This document shows, one piece after another, positions 43,981-53,825 of a DNA stretch of 64,000 nt (positions within the stretch are counted from its first letter, which is position 1; each line of letters opens with the position of its first letter). The DNA lies in assembly GCA_014192545.1 (NCBI GenBank), contig BJHL01000007.1, positions 101,004 to 165,003 of the forward strand, written 5' to 3'. A program made the translations under genes and the position numbers. The notes beneath the pieces are model-generated. The model saw only the letters and a program-made list of their open reading frames with translations, searched no databases and was not told the origin of the DNA. Source of the stretch: Phycisphaerae bacterium. Its GTDB lineage: Bacteria > Planctomycetota > Phycisphaerae > Phycisphaerales > UBA1924.

Positions 43981-45315
43981 TTACCGCAAGATGTCGCGGA
44001 GGATGCGTTTCTGCTCGTCGATCATTTCGCGGAAGCCTTCTTCACCGTTCCAGTTGATGAGGGCGATGCGAGGGTTGTTGCGAATGATGGCTTCGAGGCG
44101 TTCAAGCTCGCGACGGGCCGTGCCGACCAAGCCGCTGCGAACGGTGCGATCCTGTGCTGCGGCAGCTTCTTGAACGGTGCGTTGATACTTGCGGAAGATG
44201 GCATCCATCGAGTTTTGACCATCGAGGGTCTTGGAGCGGAAGTCCATTTGGAACTTTTCAGCCTTGCTGACGGGCCAGGCGATGCCGGGCAGTCTGTCGC
44301 CAACCCAGTTGAGCTCGTTGTAACCCATCGCCTTGGTGAGTTCTTCCAAGGTATCGGCGGTGCCACGGGAGAACTTGACGGCCTTTGCTTCCACGGAGTT
44401 GAAGCTGAGGACTTCGTTATCGCGGTTGACGACGATTTCGCCGCCCTTTGCATCGGGGTACCACTCAACGGTGCCGTCGGGCTTGACGGTGGCGGAGAGG
44501 GGCTGCTGAATCTGCATGGCTCGCATGATGAGCGGGTTGTGCTTGCCGCGAGCGCTGATCTTTTCCATTTGAAAGAGAACTTCTTGCAGACCCAAACCTT
44601 CGACGGGGCGGTAGGCACTGCCTGCGAAGCCTGTGCAGGAGCCGTACTCGCCGCGAGAGGTGAAGTAGATTTCTTCGATCGCGTGAGCGGTCATAGCTGC
44701 CGCGGAAGTTGCGAACTCAATCCAACCGACGACGCGGAACTTGGGCTTGAGTTCATTCTCAATCATGTCGGAGAGCTTTTGGATCTCCATCAGGTAGCCA
44801 CCGCCTGAATTGATGCGGAGAACCAGAATGCCCGTGCCGTCGTTACCGATCTCCTTCTCAATCAGCGGCAAGACTTCTTGAATGCTGTAGGCAGTCATGT
44901 AGATGCCCACCATGTCGCCCTTTTCCTTGTCGCCCATGGTGATGACCATGGCACGGGGAACGCCGGGCGTGCCCTTGGCGGACTCGGTGGTGTCTGCGGG
45001 CACGATGACGGGCGTCGCGATTTTGTCATCGGACTTTGCGTCGGTTTTGGTTGCCGACTTGGAATCGGACTTGGTATCGCCGACGTTGCGCTCAACGAGT
45101 TTGACTTCGCTGGGCAGAAGCATGCGCTCCTGCTCGATGCCACCCACGCTGACTTTGATCCAGACGATGCCGCCTTCTTCGCGAAGCACTTTGCCTTCGA
45201 GCACGGAGCCGTCTTTGAGAGTTACGCGATCAGCGGCGAAAGCGCTGGTTGCGGTGCAGGCCAGACCCAGTGCCATCACGAGGGCAAGGCACATCATGCG
45301 GAGAGAGTTCAACAT
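43981..45315 (-). CDS. Exported ClpP/crotonase-fold (SppA/NfeD-like) protein A
   Basis: 444 residues with a signal peptide (MMCLALVMALGLACTATSAFA). An N-terminal ~45-residue beta domain (VTLKDGSVLEGKVLREEGGIVWIKVSVGGI) is shared with the neighbour at 45376. A Lys/Asp/Ser-rich linker leads to a ClpP/crotonase-fold domain: IYMTAYSIQEVLPLIEKEIGN, LVLRINSGGGYLMEIQKLSDMI (compare the I-N-T-P-G-G turn of NfeD/SppA), then FATSAAAMTAHAIEEIYFTSRGEYG, where the Ser could be the nucleophile. Probably a periplasmic serine peptidase or derived binding protein. 60 bp downstream of its paralogue; one operon. Specific substrate unknown. Confidence 0.72.
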   Translation of the reverse strand: MLNSLRMMCLALVMALGLACTATSAFAADRVTLKDGSVLEGKVLREEGGIVWIKVSVGGIEQERMLLPSEVKLVERNVGDTKSDSKSATKTDAKSDDKIATPVIVPADTTESAKGTPGVPRAMVITMGDKEKGDMVGIYMTAYSIQEVLPLIEKEIGNDGTGILVLRINSGGGYLMEIQKLSDMIENELKPKFRVVGWIEFATSAAAMTAHAIEEIYFTSRGEYGSCTGFAGSAYRPVEGLGLQEVLFQMEKISARGKHNPLIMRAMQIQQPLSATVKPDGTVEWYPDAKGGEIVVNRDNEVLSFNSVEAKAVKFSRGTADTLEELTKAMGYNELNWVGDRLPGIAWPVSKAEKFQMDFRSKTLDGQNSMDAIFRKYQRTVQEAAAAQDRTVRSGLVGTARRELERLEAIIRNNPRIALINWNGEEGFREMIDEQKRILRDILR

Positions 45316-45375
45316 AGTTCAGGTTCCTTACTGATTGATATGTGTGACGTAAGAAGATTGGCAAGGCGGCTGGAC

Positions 45376-46902
45376 TCAGCGGCGATCGCGACGTTGTTCT
45401 TCTTGGATGCGAGAGATCATGTCGTCGATTTCACGCAGATTGGGGCTGCCATCTTCACCGGTTGGAATCTGCGACATTTGCAGAACGTAGCCGGGAATGC
45501 CGCCTTCAAACTGACGGAGGATGGTCTTGAGTTCTTCAAGGATGCGCTTGCGCTTGCCACGAGCTGCGCTGCGTTCTTCGTAGCCACCTGGCGGCTGGAC
45601 TTGCACTTCTTGGAGATCGCGCCAAACGTTGCGAATGCGATCTTGCGCACGGGCGGTCTTCTTGGACCAGTCTTCCATGATATCTTTGGCGTTCTTGCCG
45701 ACATCGACGCCGGTCTGAGCGATGCCCAAATCCGCAAGCACATCGCTGATGCTGGTGACGGTGCCTTTGCTCACACCAATCTTAAGAGCAAGCGGCGCGG
45801 TGAGCGTGAGGTGGTCGTTGCCTTGGAAGCGGACGAGATCTTCGAGACCGTCGGATTCATCGCTGCGGCCGTTGTCTTTGGCGTAAGGGCCAGCGTCGGT
45901 CAGCAGTTCTTCGGAGGGGTCAGTGGGATAGCCTTCAAAGACTTGTGGCTTGCCGTCTACGTACTTCAGTGAAAGAACGTACTCAGGACGAAGCATGGCA
46001 CGCACGATCTCGTCGTGGAAGGGCCACTTGGAGGTGATCGCATAGCCAGAGATTTGGTCCAGTGTTGTCGCCATCCACTTTTCCAACACACGCGTGCTAC
46101 CGCCGCCGTATGACTCATACGTGAGGTTGCCGATACCGCCCACGCGGGCATCGGGAAAGAAGTAGACTTCGTTCGTCACGAGGGGCAAGAAGGCTGCGCC
46201 ACCCCATGCGTCACGGATTGCGAAAACCAACCGCGGCATGGGGCCGCCCCAGTCAGCCGCCAATTGTTCGGTCAGCAGTTTGAGCATGGGTTCGGTCTGG
46301 CCCCACGAGAAGTGATTCTGCGTGAACTGGCCAGCGTCTTGTCCTGTGCGTGCATTGCGCGACCAGACGTTGAGATCGAAGATGACAATATCGGCGCGTT
46401 GCTTCTTGACGTCGTCCATCACCAGGCGCAGGCTCTTGACGGAGGTATCGCCGCCCAGAGTGCCGCGGAGGGGGACGACGTAGTAACGCGGGCCTGTGCC
46501 GTCGGTTTGCACGGCGGGCTCGTCTTTGCCGGGAGCGGCGGGGGTCGCCTTGGTGGCGTCAACGGGAGCGGCCTTTGCGCCAGTTGCAGGCTTCGCGTCT
46601 TTGCCTTCGGGCTTCTTGGTGGCGCGCTTGACTTCGAGAATCAGCTCGCGGCTGTATTCGGTTTCGAAGGCGATGCCGTTCACTTCGCTCTTGAAGCGGA
46701 TGCCGGAGTCAGACTCGGAGACAATGCTGCCCACGAGCACGTTGCCGTTGCGGAAGATCAGCTTGTCTTGGGTGCTTTCTTCCTTGGTCGTCTCTTTCGA
46801 GGCTTCCTTGGCAGCGGTGGTTTGTGCGAACGCTGGCGCGATGCCTGCGGCGAACATCAGCGCTGCTGCCATTCCGATTTTCATCGTGTGCGAAAGGATC
46901 AT
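45376..46902 (-). CDS. Exported ClpP/crotonase-fold (SppA/NfeD-like) protein B
   Basis: 508 residues from ATG at 46902 (GGAG seven bases upstream), signal peptide MKIGMAAALMFAAGIAPAFAQ. It has the same N-terminal beta domain as protein A (LIFRNGNVLVGSIVSESDSGIRFKSEVNGI), an Ala/Lys/Pro-rich linker, then YYVVPLRGTLGGDTSVKSLRLVMDDVKKQ...IVIFDLNVW. That is the ClpP-like first strand and turn, but without the Gly-Gly-Gly of protein A. A second conserved strand (RLVFAIRDAWGGAAFLPLVTNEVYFFPDARVGGIG) follows and a helical C-terminus. It may be a catalytically degenerate partner of protein A, working as a hetero-oligomer. No known specific function. Confidence 0.7.
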   Translation of the reverse strand: MILSHTMKIGMAAALMFAAGIAPAFAQTTAAKEASKETTKEESTQDKLIFRNGNVLVGSIVSESDSGIRFKSEVNGIAFETEYSRELILEVKRATKKPEGKDAKPATGAKAAPVDATKATPAAPGKDEPAVQTDGTGPRYYVVPLRGTLGGDTSVKSLRLVMDDVKKQRADIVIFDLNVWSRNARTGQDAGQFTQNHFSWGQTEPMLKLLTEQLAADWGGPMPRLVFAIRDAWGGAAFLPLVTNEVYFFPDARVGGIGNLTYESYGGGSTRVLEKWMATTLDQISGYAITSKWPFHDEIVRAMLRPEYVLSLKYVDGKPQVFEGYPTDPSEELLTDAGPYAKDNGRSDESDGLEDLVRFQGNDHLTLTAPLALKIGVSKGTVTSISDVLADLGIAQTGVDVGKNAKDIMEDWSKKTARAQDRIRNVWRDLQEVQVQPPGGYEERSAARGKRKRILEELKTILRQFEGGIPGYVLQMSQIPTGEDGSPNLREIDDMISRIQEEQRRDRR

Positions 46903-47051
46903 GCGGGAACTCCGATCTGAAAGTGTCTCGAACTGGTTTGCACGCTGCGGGCCAGAATGACGCGCGTGACATGAAAACCGTGAAAACCGACTGCCTGCAC
47001 GTAGGTCGAAAGCGTACGACACGAACGTGTCGCATGACTCAGCCGATGAGT

Positions 47052-48305
47052 TCAGACGCTGAGTTGCGTGACCAGTTCCCGGGCTTGTTCGAGGTTTTTG
47101 ACGCGGCCTTCAAGTTGGGCGTCGTAGACGGCGGTCAGCACGGTCTTGAAGGTTGGACTTGGCTTGTACCCCCACGAAACTAGAACATCGCCAGTCAGGA
47201 TCATGGCTGGCTCGATGCCGATGCCGTCGCTTGCGAGGGCGCTGGCGTCGGATTCGAGCTGGGTGGCGAAGGCGGGGTCAAGCAAGGGCAGAATCGTGCG
47301 GGCGAGGGCGAAGGGGCTGGCCAGCAAGCGTTTACGTGCGGCGGTGCCTGCGCCGGGCCACTGCTGGCGGAAGGCGAGCACGCCCTGTAACGTGTGTTCG
47401 AAGTCGGAGAGCTCGCGGTTGGAGAGGAGCAGGGCGTCGCGCAGGCTCATGGCGGATTGGCGGATGGCAACGGCTTCGAGGGGCAGGCCACGGTCGAGTT
47501 GCCAGGTGGCGAGGCAGACGCCGAAGGGGACAGCGCTGGGTAGCTGGGCTAGTAGCGGCGTGCTGGCAGCCGCGAGGTTGTCGCGGAAAACGGGGGCTTC
47601 GAGGGCGAGGCTGGCGAGCAACGCGGCGGCGGTGGCGCGGGTGGGGTGGTCCATCATGGCGCGCAGTTCGTCGCCGATGCGTTCGCGACTGATGCCGCGA
47701 AGTTCGCTGGCGTGGGCGCGGATGGCGGCGGCAGTTGCAGGATGAATCGTGAACGCGAGTTTGGCGGCGAGGCGCACGGCGCGCAAGGCGCGGAGGTGAT
47801 CTTCAGCGAGGCGCTGGTGCGCATCGCCCACGGCGCGGAGGGTGCGCGATTCGAGGTCTTGCAGGCCTTGGACGTAGTCGATGATCGTGCCAGCGGGGGT
47901 GGCGTGGAGCGTGGGGTTGCCGGGCAACGACTTCACGGTGCCATGCGGATCGAGAAAGAGGGCGTTGACGGTGAAGTCGCGGCGGTGGGCATCTTCGTCG
48001 GGCGTGGAGAACCGCACGCTGTCGGGTCGGCGGGCGTCGGTATAGGTGCCATCGGCGCGGAAGGTCGCGACTTCGATGACTTCGCGGTGGACTTTGACGA
48101 GGACGACGCCGAAGTGGGCCCCCACTTCTGCCGTGTGATCAAAGAGTTTGGTGATTTGCTCGGGGACAGCGTCGGTGGCGACGTCGTAGTCGCTGGGTGT
48201 GCGCGAGAGCAGTTCATCGCGCACGCAGCCGCCGGCGAAGAAGGCCGTGAAACCCGCCGTGCGGAGGCGTTGCACGATGGAGGTTGCGGCGAGGCGCGGG
48301 GGCAT
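47052..48305 (-). CDS. CCA-adding / poly(A) polymerase-type tRNA nucleotidyltransferase
   Basis: 417 residues, class II nucleotidyltransferase. Catalytic head: FFAGGCVRDELLSRTPSDYDVATDAVPEQI (G-G-x-V-R-D plus the D-x-D pair), then ATFRADGTYTDARRPDSVRF, RRDFTVNALFLDP and RAVGDAHQRLAEDHLRALRAVRLAAKL (neck). It adds CCA or A tails to RNA 3' ends. The tRNA gene in this window encodes no CCA, so a CCA-adding enzyme is needed and this is a candidate; CCA versus poly(A) specificity cannot be told by eye. The C-terminal half is helical and divergent. No strong ribosome site. Confidence 0.9.
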   Translation of the reverse strand: MPPRLAATSIVQRLRTAGFTAFFAGGCVRDELLSRTPSDYDVATDAVPEQITKLFDHTAEVGAHFGVVLVKVHREVIEVATFRADGTYTDARRPDSVRFSTPDEDAHRRDFTVNALFLDPHGTVKSLPGNPTLHATPAGTIIDYVQGLQDLESRTLRAVGDAHQRLAEDHLRALRAVRLAAKLAFTIHPATAAAIRAHASELRGISRERIGDELRAMMDHPTRATAAALLASLALEAPVFRDNLAAASTPLLAQLPSAVPFGVCLATWQLDRGLPLEAVAIRQSAMSLRDALLLSNRELSDFEHTLQGVLAFRQQWPGAGTAARKRLLASPFALARTILPLLDPAFATQLESDASALASDGIGIEPAMILTGDVLVSWGYKPSPTFKTVLTAVYDAQLEGRVKNLEQARELVTQLSV

Positions 48306-48350
48306 GGGGGAGAATATGGATGGATGCGCGTGGCGTGCGCTGGAGGTGGA

Positions 48351-48390
48351 TCGATCCGGACCTTCGCAAAGCCTCAGGTCCGGCGTCGGG
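48351..48390 (-). repeat. REP-A palindromic element, copy 6 (inverted)
   Basis: Arms CCGGACCT and AGGTCCGG intact, loop TCGCAAAGCCTC, flanks TCGAT and CGTCGGG. In reverse orientation, directly after the stop of the M20 hydrolase gene; like the others it follows the 3' end of a gene on its own strand. Confidence 0.85.
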
Positions 48391-49614
48391 TTAGGACTTG
48401 ATGGCGCATTCGACCAGGGCGCGGATGCCGATGGGGAGGGCGTCGTCGTTGAAGTCGAAGTCCGGTTGGTGGAGGGTGGGATAGGAGCTTGCGCCGCGGG
48501 GTTTGAGGCCTAGCAGGAAGAAACAGGCGGGGACGCGTTGGCCGTAATACGCGAAGTCTTCGCCGCCCATGGTGGGTTGGTCGATGGTGTCGACGCAGTC
48601 GCCGCCGAATGCGCCGCGGGCGATGCGGAAGAAGGTTTCGGTTGCTTCGGCGTCGTTGGTGGTGACGGGGTAGCCGGGCATCCACTTGATGCTTGCGGTG
48701 CAGCCCATGGCCTGGGCGATGTTTTCAACGATTGAGAAAAAGCGTTCTTTGGCGAGCGTGCGCGTTTGCGGGCGCAGTGTGCGGATGGTGCCGATGAACT
48801 TGCAGGTTTCGGGAATGATGTTGTCGGCGGTGCCGGCGTTGATGGCGCCGACGGTGACGACGATGGCATCAAGCGGACTGGCGTTGCGGCTGACGATGGC
48901 TTGCAGCGCGCTGATGATTTGGGCACTGGCGACGATGGGGTCGTTGCCGAAATGCGGATACGCGCCGTGGGCTTGTGTGCCTTTGATGGTGACTTCAAAA
49001 TCGTCCGTCGCGGCCAGCAGCGGGCCGACTTTGCTGGCGACTTTACCGACTTCGAACGTTGGCCAGCCGTGGAGGCCAAACATGGCGCGGACGGGTGCGC
49101 CCAGGCCGCCCGCATTTTCGCCAGCAAGCGCACCTTCGTCGCACATGACTTCGGCTCCGCCGCCGCCTTCTTCGGCGGGTTGGAAGACGAAGGTGACGGG
49201 GCGCGGGCGATGGATTTTGCTCAGGACGCGAGCGGCACCGATGAGCATGGTGGTGTGGCCGTCGTGGCCGCAGGCGTGCATTTTGCCTTCGGTCAGGCTG
49301 GCGTAGCTCTTGCCGGTGCGCTCGGTGATGGGCAGAGCGTCCATGTCGGCTCGCAGACCAACTGCGCCTTTGGATTCGTCGGCGGGATTGGTGGCGGGCA
49401 GGTAGCCCAGCACGCCCGTGCCTTTGCCGAGGCCGGTTTTGATTTGCATGCCAAGGGCAAGCAGTTCGCGCTGGACGACGCTGCTGGTATATTGCTCCTC
49501 GAAACACAGTTCGGGATGTTTGTGCAGGTCGTGCCGGATTTGCCGAAGTTGCGGCAGTTCAGCGGCGATGAGATCGGGAATGCTGTGAGTTTTGGACGCA
49601 ACTGCGTGGGCCAT
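48391..49614 (-). CDS. M20-family amidohydrolase (hippurate hydrolase-like)
   Basis: 407 residues from ATG at 49614; the longer frame upstream is Pro-rich and unlikely. Zinc-dependent metalloamidase of the M20D/hippuricase type: GLRADMDALPI (Asp ligand region), MHACGHDGHTTMLIGAA (Cys/His ligands), FVFQPAEEGGGGAEVM (Glu ligand and catalytic Glu), GLHGWPTFEVG and TMGGEDFAYYGQRVP near the end. The dimerisation domain contains GTQAHGAYPHFGNDPI. It hydrolyses N-acyl amino acids or similar amides in the cytoplasm; true substrate unknown. REP-A copy 6 adjoins its stop. Confidence 0.93.
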   Translation of the reverse strand: MAHAVASKTHSIPDLIAAELPQLRQIRHDLHKHPELCFEEQYTSSVVQRELLALGMQIKTGLGKGTGVLGYLPATNPADESKGAVGLRADMDALPITERTGKSYASLTEGKMHACGHDGHTTMLIGAARVLSKIHRPRPVTFVFQPAEEGGGGAEVMCDEGALAGENAGGLGAPVRAMFGLHGWPTFEVGKVASKVGPLLAATDDFEVTIKGTQAHGAYPHFGNDPIVASAQIISALQAIVSRNASPLDAIVVTVGAINAGTADNIIPETCKFIGTIRTLRPQTRTLAKERFFSIVENIAQAMGCTASIKWMPGYPVTTNDAEATETFFRIARGAFGGDCVDTIDQPTMGGEDFAYYGQRVPACFFLLGLKPRGASSYPTLHQPDFDFNDDALPIGIRALVECAIKS

Positions 49615-49835
49615 GAGGAAGCGTACGAGGGTTGGTTGTGCGGGGTGCGGTTGGGGTGCAGGTGGGTTTGGGGCTGGAAAAAGGCTTGCTGGCCGGAATA
49701 GGTGGAAACGACGCGCCCAAAGCCCCACGAAATACGTGACTGGCGCGTCAGAGTGCCGGCAATTCGGGCGATAGCACCGAGGGCAACGACGCGTTGCTTG
49801 CGTTGCCGGTCACTGCTTGTCGTCGGTTCTTCTTT

Positions 49836-50414
49836 ATGTCAGGCCAATCCGCAAATCCCCAACTTTTGAAGCTCAACGAGGCCGATGCCTCGGCGATTGC
49901 TCGCACACTTGAGCAACACGAAACGACGGCGAAGAACTTGTCTAACCGCGAAGCGGAGCGGTTTCGCTTGCCGACGGGGTTCAGGGTGGTTGGCACATTC
50001 ACGATGCCGGGGGGCAGCACGCAGAACGCGATTGTGACGGTGCGAAATATCTCTCGCTCCGGAATGGCGTGTTTGCATGGCACGTTTTTGCACCCAGGTT
50101 CTGTCGCGGCACTGGTGATTGTGGATGATCAGCGCCAGCCTTTGCTGCGAATTGTGGGAAAAGTGGTGCGATGCGAGCAAGTGAAGGTTCGCGTGTATGA
50201 CGTGGGAATTCGATTTGAGGAGTCGGTGGCGCTGGAGACGATTCTGCCGGTTGCGGCCCACGACGACCGCCAGGGCGAACACGCCGAGGTGCTCAAGCAT
50301 TTGGAAGCAGCGCGCAACGCGCTGCTCGAAGGTGAGCCCAAGAGCGTTGACCGCGCACTGACGGCGCTGCACGCCTTGCTGAGCGAATGGCTGCAAAATC
50401 GCAAGGCTGCTTGA
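49836..50414 (+). CDS. PilZ domain protein
   Basis: 192 residues, start at ATG 49836; the ribosome site is weak. A short helical N-terminus (LNEADASAIARTLEQHETTAKNL) precedes the PilZ barrel, with REAERFRLPTGF as the arginine-rich loop and NISRSGMACLHG as the D/N-x-S-x-x-G motif that binds c-di-GMP. A helical tail follows (HAEVLKHLEAARNALLEGEPKSVDRALTALHALL). Acts as a c-di-GMP effector, probably in motility, adhesion or matrix production. Divergent from the M20 gene. Confidence 0.85.
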   Translation: MSGQSANPQLLKLNEADASAIARTLEQHETTAKNLSNREAERFRLPTGFRVVGTFTMPGGSTQNAIVTVRNISRSGMACLHGTFLHPGSVAALVIVDDQRQPLLRIVGKVVRCEQVKVRVYDVGIRFEESVALETILPVAAHDDRQGEHAEVLKHLEAARNALLEGEPKSVDRALTALHALLSEWLQNRKAA

Positions 50415-50655
50415 GTCACAGAACACGTTCAAAACAAAGAGCAGCGGGGCGAGCGTTGCGACCATTCGGCACAGGGGCTTGCGAACGACCCGGCCGCCTC
50501 ACACAAACATCCCGCCCCGCCACTCCAAGTATGCCGTACATTGGCTGTTGTGCCAGCAATCAGCGGGAAGTTGGCGAAACCATAATGATTGTGCGGTCTG
50601 GGGGGATCGCGCGAAGCTGCAAAGAGGTCGGTTCTTGCGCACACTACCATTGCGC

Positions 50656-51921
50656 ATGCTGTGGCAACCCTCACTGCCTGATGTGTACACGAAGATGCCA
50701 GCGGACTTGCTTGCGCAGGCGATAACGCAGCGGCGCAAAGAACTCGGCGAGCAAGTTGTCATTCTCGGGCATCACTATCAGACCGATGAAGTTATTCAGC
50801 ACGCGGATTACACGGGCGATTCGCTCAAGCTGAGTCAGATTGCGGCGAAGCTGGTTTGCGGCGATGCAAGTGCGAAGCAGCCGACCAAGTATGTGATCTT
50901 CTGCGGCGTGCACTTCATGGCAGAGACGGCAGACATGCTGACGCCTGCGGATGTCGCGGTGATTTTGCCTGATCTTTCGGCAGGATGCAGCATGGCCGAC
51001 ATGGCGCAGTATGACGACACCGTGCAGGCGTGGAATGACATTCATGCGAGCTTGCGTGAGCAGGGATGGGAAGGCAAGATTGTTCCGATCACGTACGTGA
51101 ACTCATCGGCGGCGATCAAGGCGTTTGTGGGTGAGCGCGGCGGGGCGTGTTGCACGAGCAGCAACGCGAGCGAGGTGTTTGCGTGGGCGATGGGGCAAGG
51201 TGAGGGGCGGCCCACCAAAGTTCTGTTTCTGCCTGATCAGCACCTTGGTCGCAATACGACTCACAAGTTCGGCATTGATGTCGCGAAGCATTCGTGCATT
51301 TATGATCCGCGTTTGACGCGGCGTGGGCAGGATCTTGGTGGCGCGACGCGTGAGCAGTTGCTCGCGAGCGATGTGATTTTGTGGGCCGGGCACTGCTCGG
51401 TGCACAAGCTCTTTCGGCCTGAGCATTGCGATGCGATTGCGGCGGAGAATGCGAAGGGTGGCGGTGAGCCGACGACGATTCTGGTGCACCCCGAGTGCTG
51501 CAAGGAAGTGGTCGACAAAGCTGACCTCAACGGCAGCACCGAGTTCATCATCAAGACCATTCGCGAAGCCAAGCAGGGCAGCAAGTGGGCGGTTGGTACT
51601 GAGATTCACCTGGTCAATCGTCTCGCGAAGGAAGCCAAACTTCGCGGCGTGAGCGTGCGGATTCTCAGCGATTGTCAATGCTTGTGCACCACGATGTATC
51701 GCATTGATCAGCCGCACATTTTGTGGGTGCTGGACAATCTTGCGGGCAAGTTTGATGAGCGAGCGGCGACGGGCAAGCAGCCGAAGGTGCGCATCGTGAA
51801 CCAGATCGAAGTGCTGCCCATGGTTCGTGAGCTTGCGCTGCTGGCGATTGATCGCATGTTGCAACTTGGGCCCAGCGGCAAACCCGCGCAGCGGCTGGAG
51901 AAGTTGGCAACGGCGGATTGA
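50656..51921 (+). CDS. nadA: Quinolinate synthase
   Basis: 421 residues if ATG at 50656 is used; ATG 50695 (408 residues) is the alternative. Neither start shows a strong ribosome site. [4Fe-4S] enzyme condensing iminoaspartate with DHAP in NAD synthesis. Motifs: VILGHHYQTDEVIQHADYTG, YVIFCGVHFMAETADMLTP (first cluster Cys), VTYVNSSAAIKAFVGE-type stretch, PDQHLGRNT, the HPECCKEVV region (second Cys) and the C-terminal SDCQCLCTTMYRI (third Cys region). No nadB or nadC nearby. Convergent with tuf; a terminator and a heptamer array lie between them. Confidence 0.95.
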   Translation: MLWQPSLPDVYTKMPADLLAQAITQRRKELGEQVVILGHHYQTDEVIQHADYTGDSLKLSQIAAKLVCGDASAKQPTKYVIFCGVHFMAETADMLTPADVAVILPDLSAGCSMADMAQYDDTVQAWNDIHASLREQGWEGKIVPITYVNSSAAIKAFVGERGGACCTSSNASEVFAWAMGQGEGRPTKVLFLPDQHLGRNTTHKFGIDVAKHSCIYDPRLTRRGQDLGGATREQLLASDVILWAGHCSVHKLFRPEHCDAIAAENAKGGGEPTTILVHPECCKEVVDKADLNGSTEFIIKTIREAKQGSKWAVGTEIHLVNRLAKEAKLRGVSVRILSDCQCLCTTMYRIDQPHILWVLDNLAGKFDERAATGKQPKVRIVNQIEVLPMVRELALLAIDRMLQLGPSGKPAQRLEKLATAD

Positions 51922-51931
51922 TTCGTTAGAA

Positions 51932-51961
51932 AAAAACCCCGCCACTTTCGTGACGGGGTTC
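51932..51961 (-). terminator. Intrinsic terminator of tuf
   Basis: AACCCCG..CAC/GTG.CGGGGTT hairpin; on the minus strand it ends in seven T residues. Serves tuf, and may also slow transcription from nadA. Confidence 0.85.
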
Positions 51962-51972
51962 TTGGATTTGTA

Positions 51973-52000
51973 CTAGTGCCTAGTGCCTAGTGCCTAGTGC
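51973..52000 (+). repeat. CTAGTGC heptanucleotide array
   Basis: Four perfect CTAGTGC units, directly downstream of the tuf stop codon on the opposite side of its terminator. Same heptamer family as 3043-3077. Confidence 0.85.
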
Positions 52001-52008
52001 CTTCTATC

Positions 52009-53211
<1,203 letters not shown>

Positions 53212-53461
53212 AGAGAGGACTCCTCAACCAGAGAACGGGACACCCGAAGTAGAAGACCTGGGGCGGGGCTTCCCAAAACGCCTCCACCAAGCCAGCGCCG
53301 GAACGATTGCAAACCCGAAAAAAGACGCCATAGTTGCCAAAGCCACGGCGGACCCTGATCGTCGATCGCGGTAACAATGGATCTTCCTGCACCGGCACTC
53401 GCAAGAAGATGGACCATTGACTTCGATGCCGGTGGGTTACACCAGTCACGAAAGGACCGAA
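53212..53461 (-). other. Leader between tRNA-Thr and tuf
   Basis: A 250-base non-coding spacer that would be part of the primary tRNA-tuf transcript. No further tRNA or protein reading frame is evident. Confidence 0.4.
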
Positions 53462-53533
<72 letters not shown>

Positions 53534-53693
53534 GTGGCGTCGGGCGTGGAGCATCCTGCAACCACAGACACGACAATGACTTGCGCCGCCTTGACCAGGC
53601 AAGAGCCTGGCGGACGACACCCTGGAGGTTTGGGAGGCCCAGCCGACACGCCGCAAAGCATGGCTGGCACGAACCTTCCGAACTGGGGTCGCG

Positions 53694-53722
53694 ATGGTAG
53701 AGGGGGGAGGGGCGGGGGTCAA
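53694..53722 (-). promoter_or_regulatory. Promoter of the tRNA-Thr-tuf unit
   Basis: On the minus strand TTGACC, 17-base spacer, TACCAT, about 160 bases upstream of the tRNA 5' end. A good match in a stable-RNA/tuf position. Confidence 0.55.
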
Positions 53723-53825
53723 CCGGGGTTGTGTAGGGGGCGGTGGGAAGGTTGAAGACAGTTGGACCAACTTTTGGCAAAGGTTGGTCTTTGGCACCCC
53801 CACTGCTCTTGGAGGGTGATTAGCC

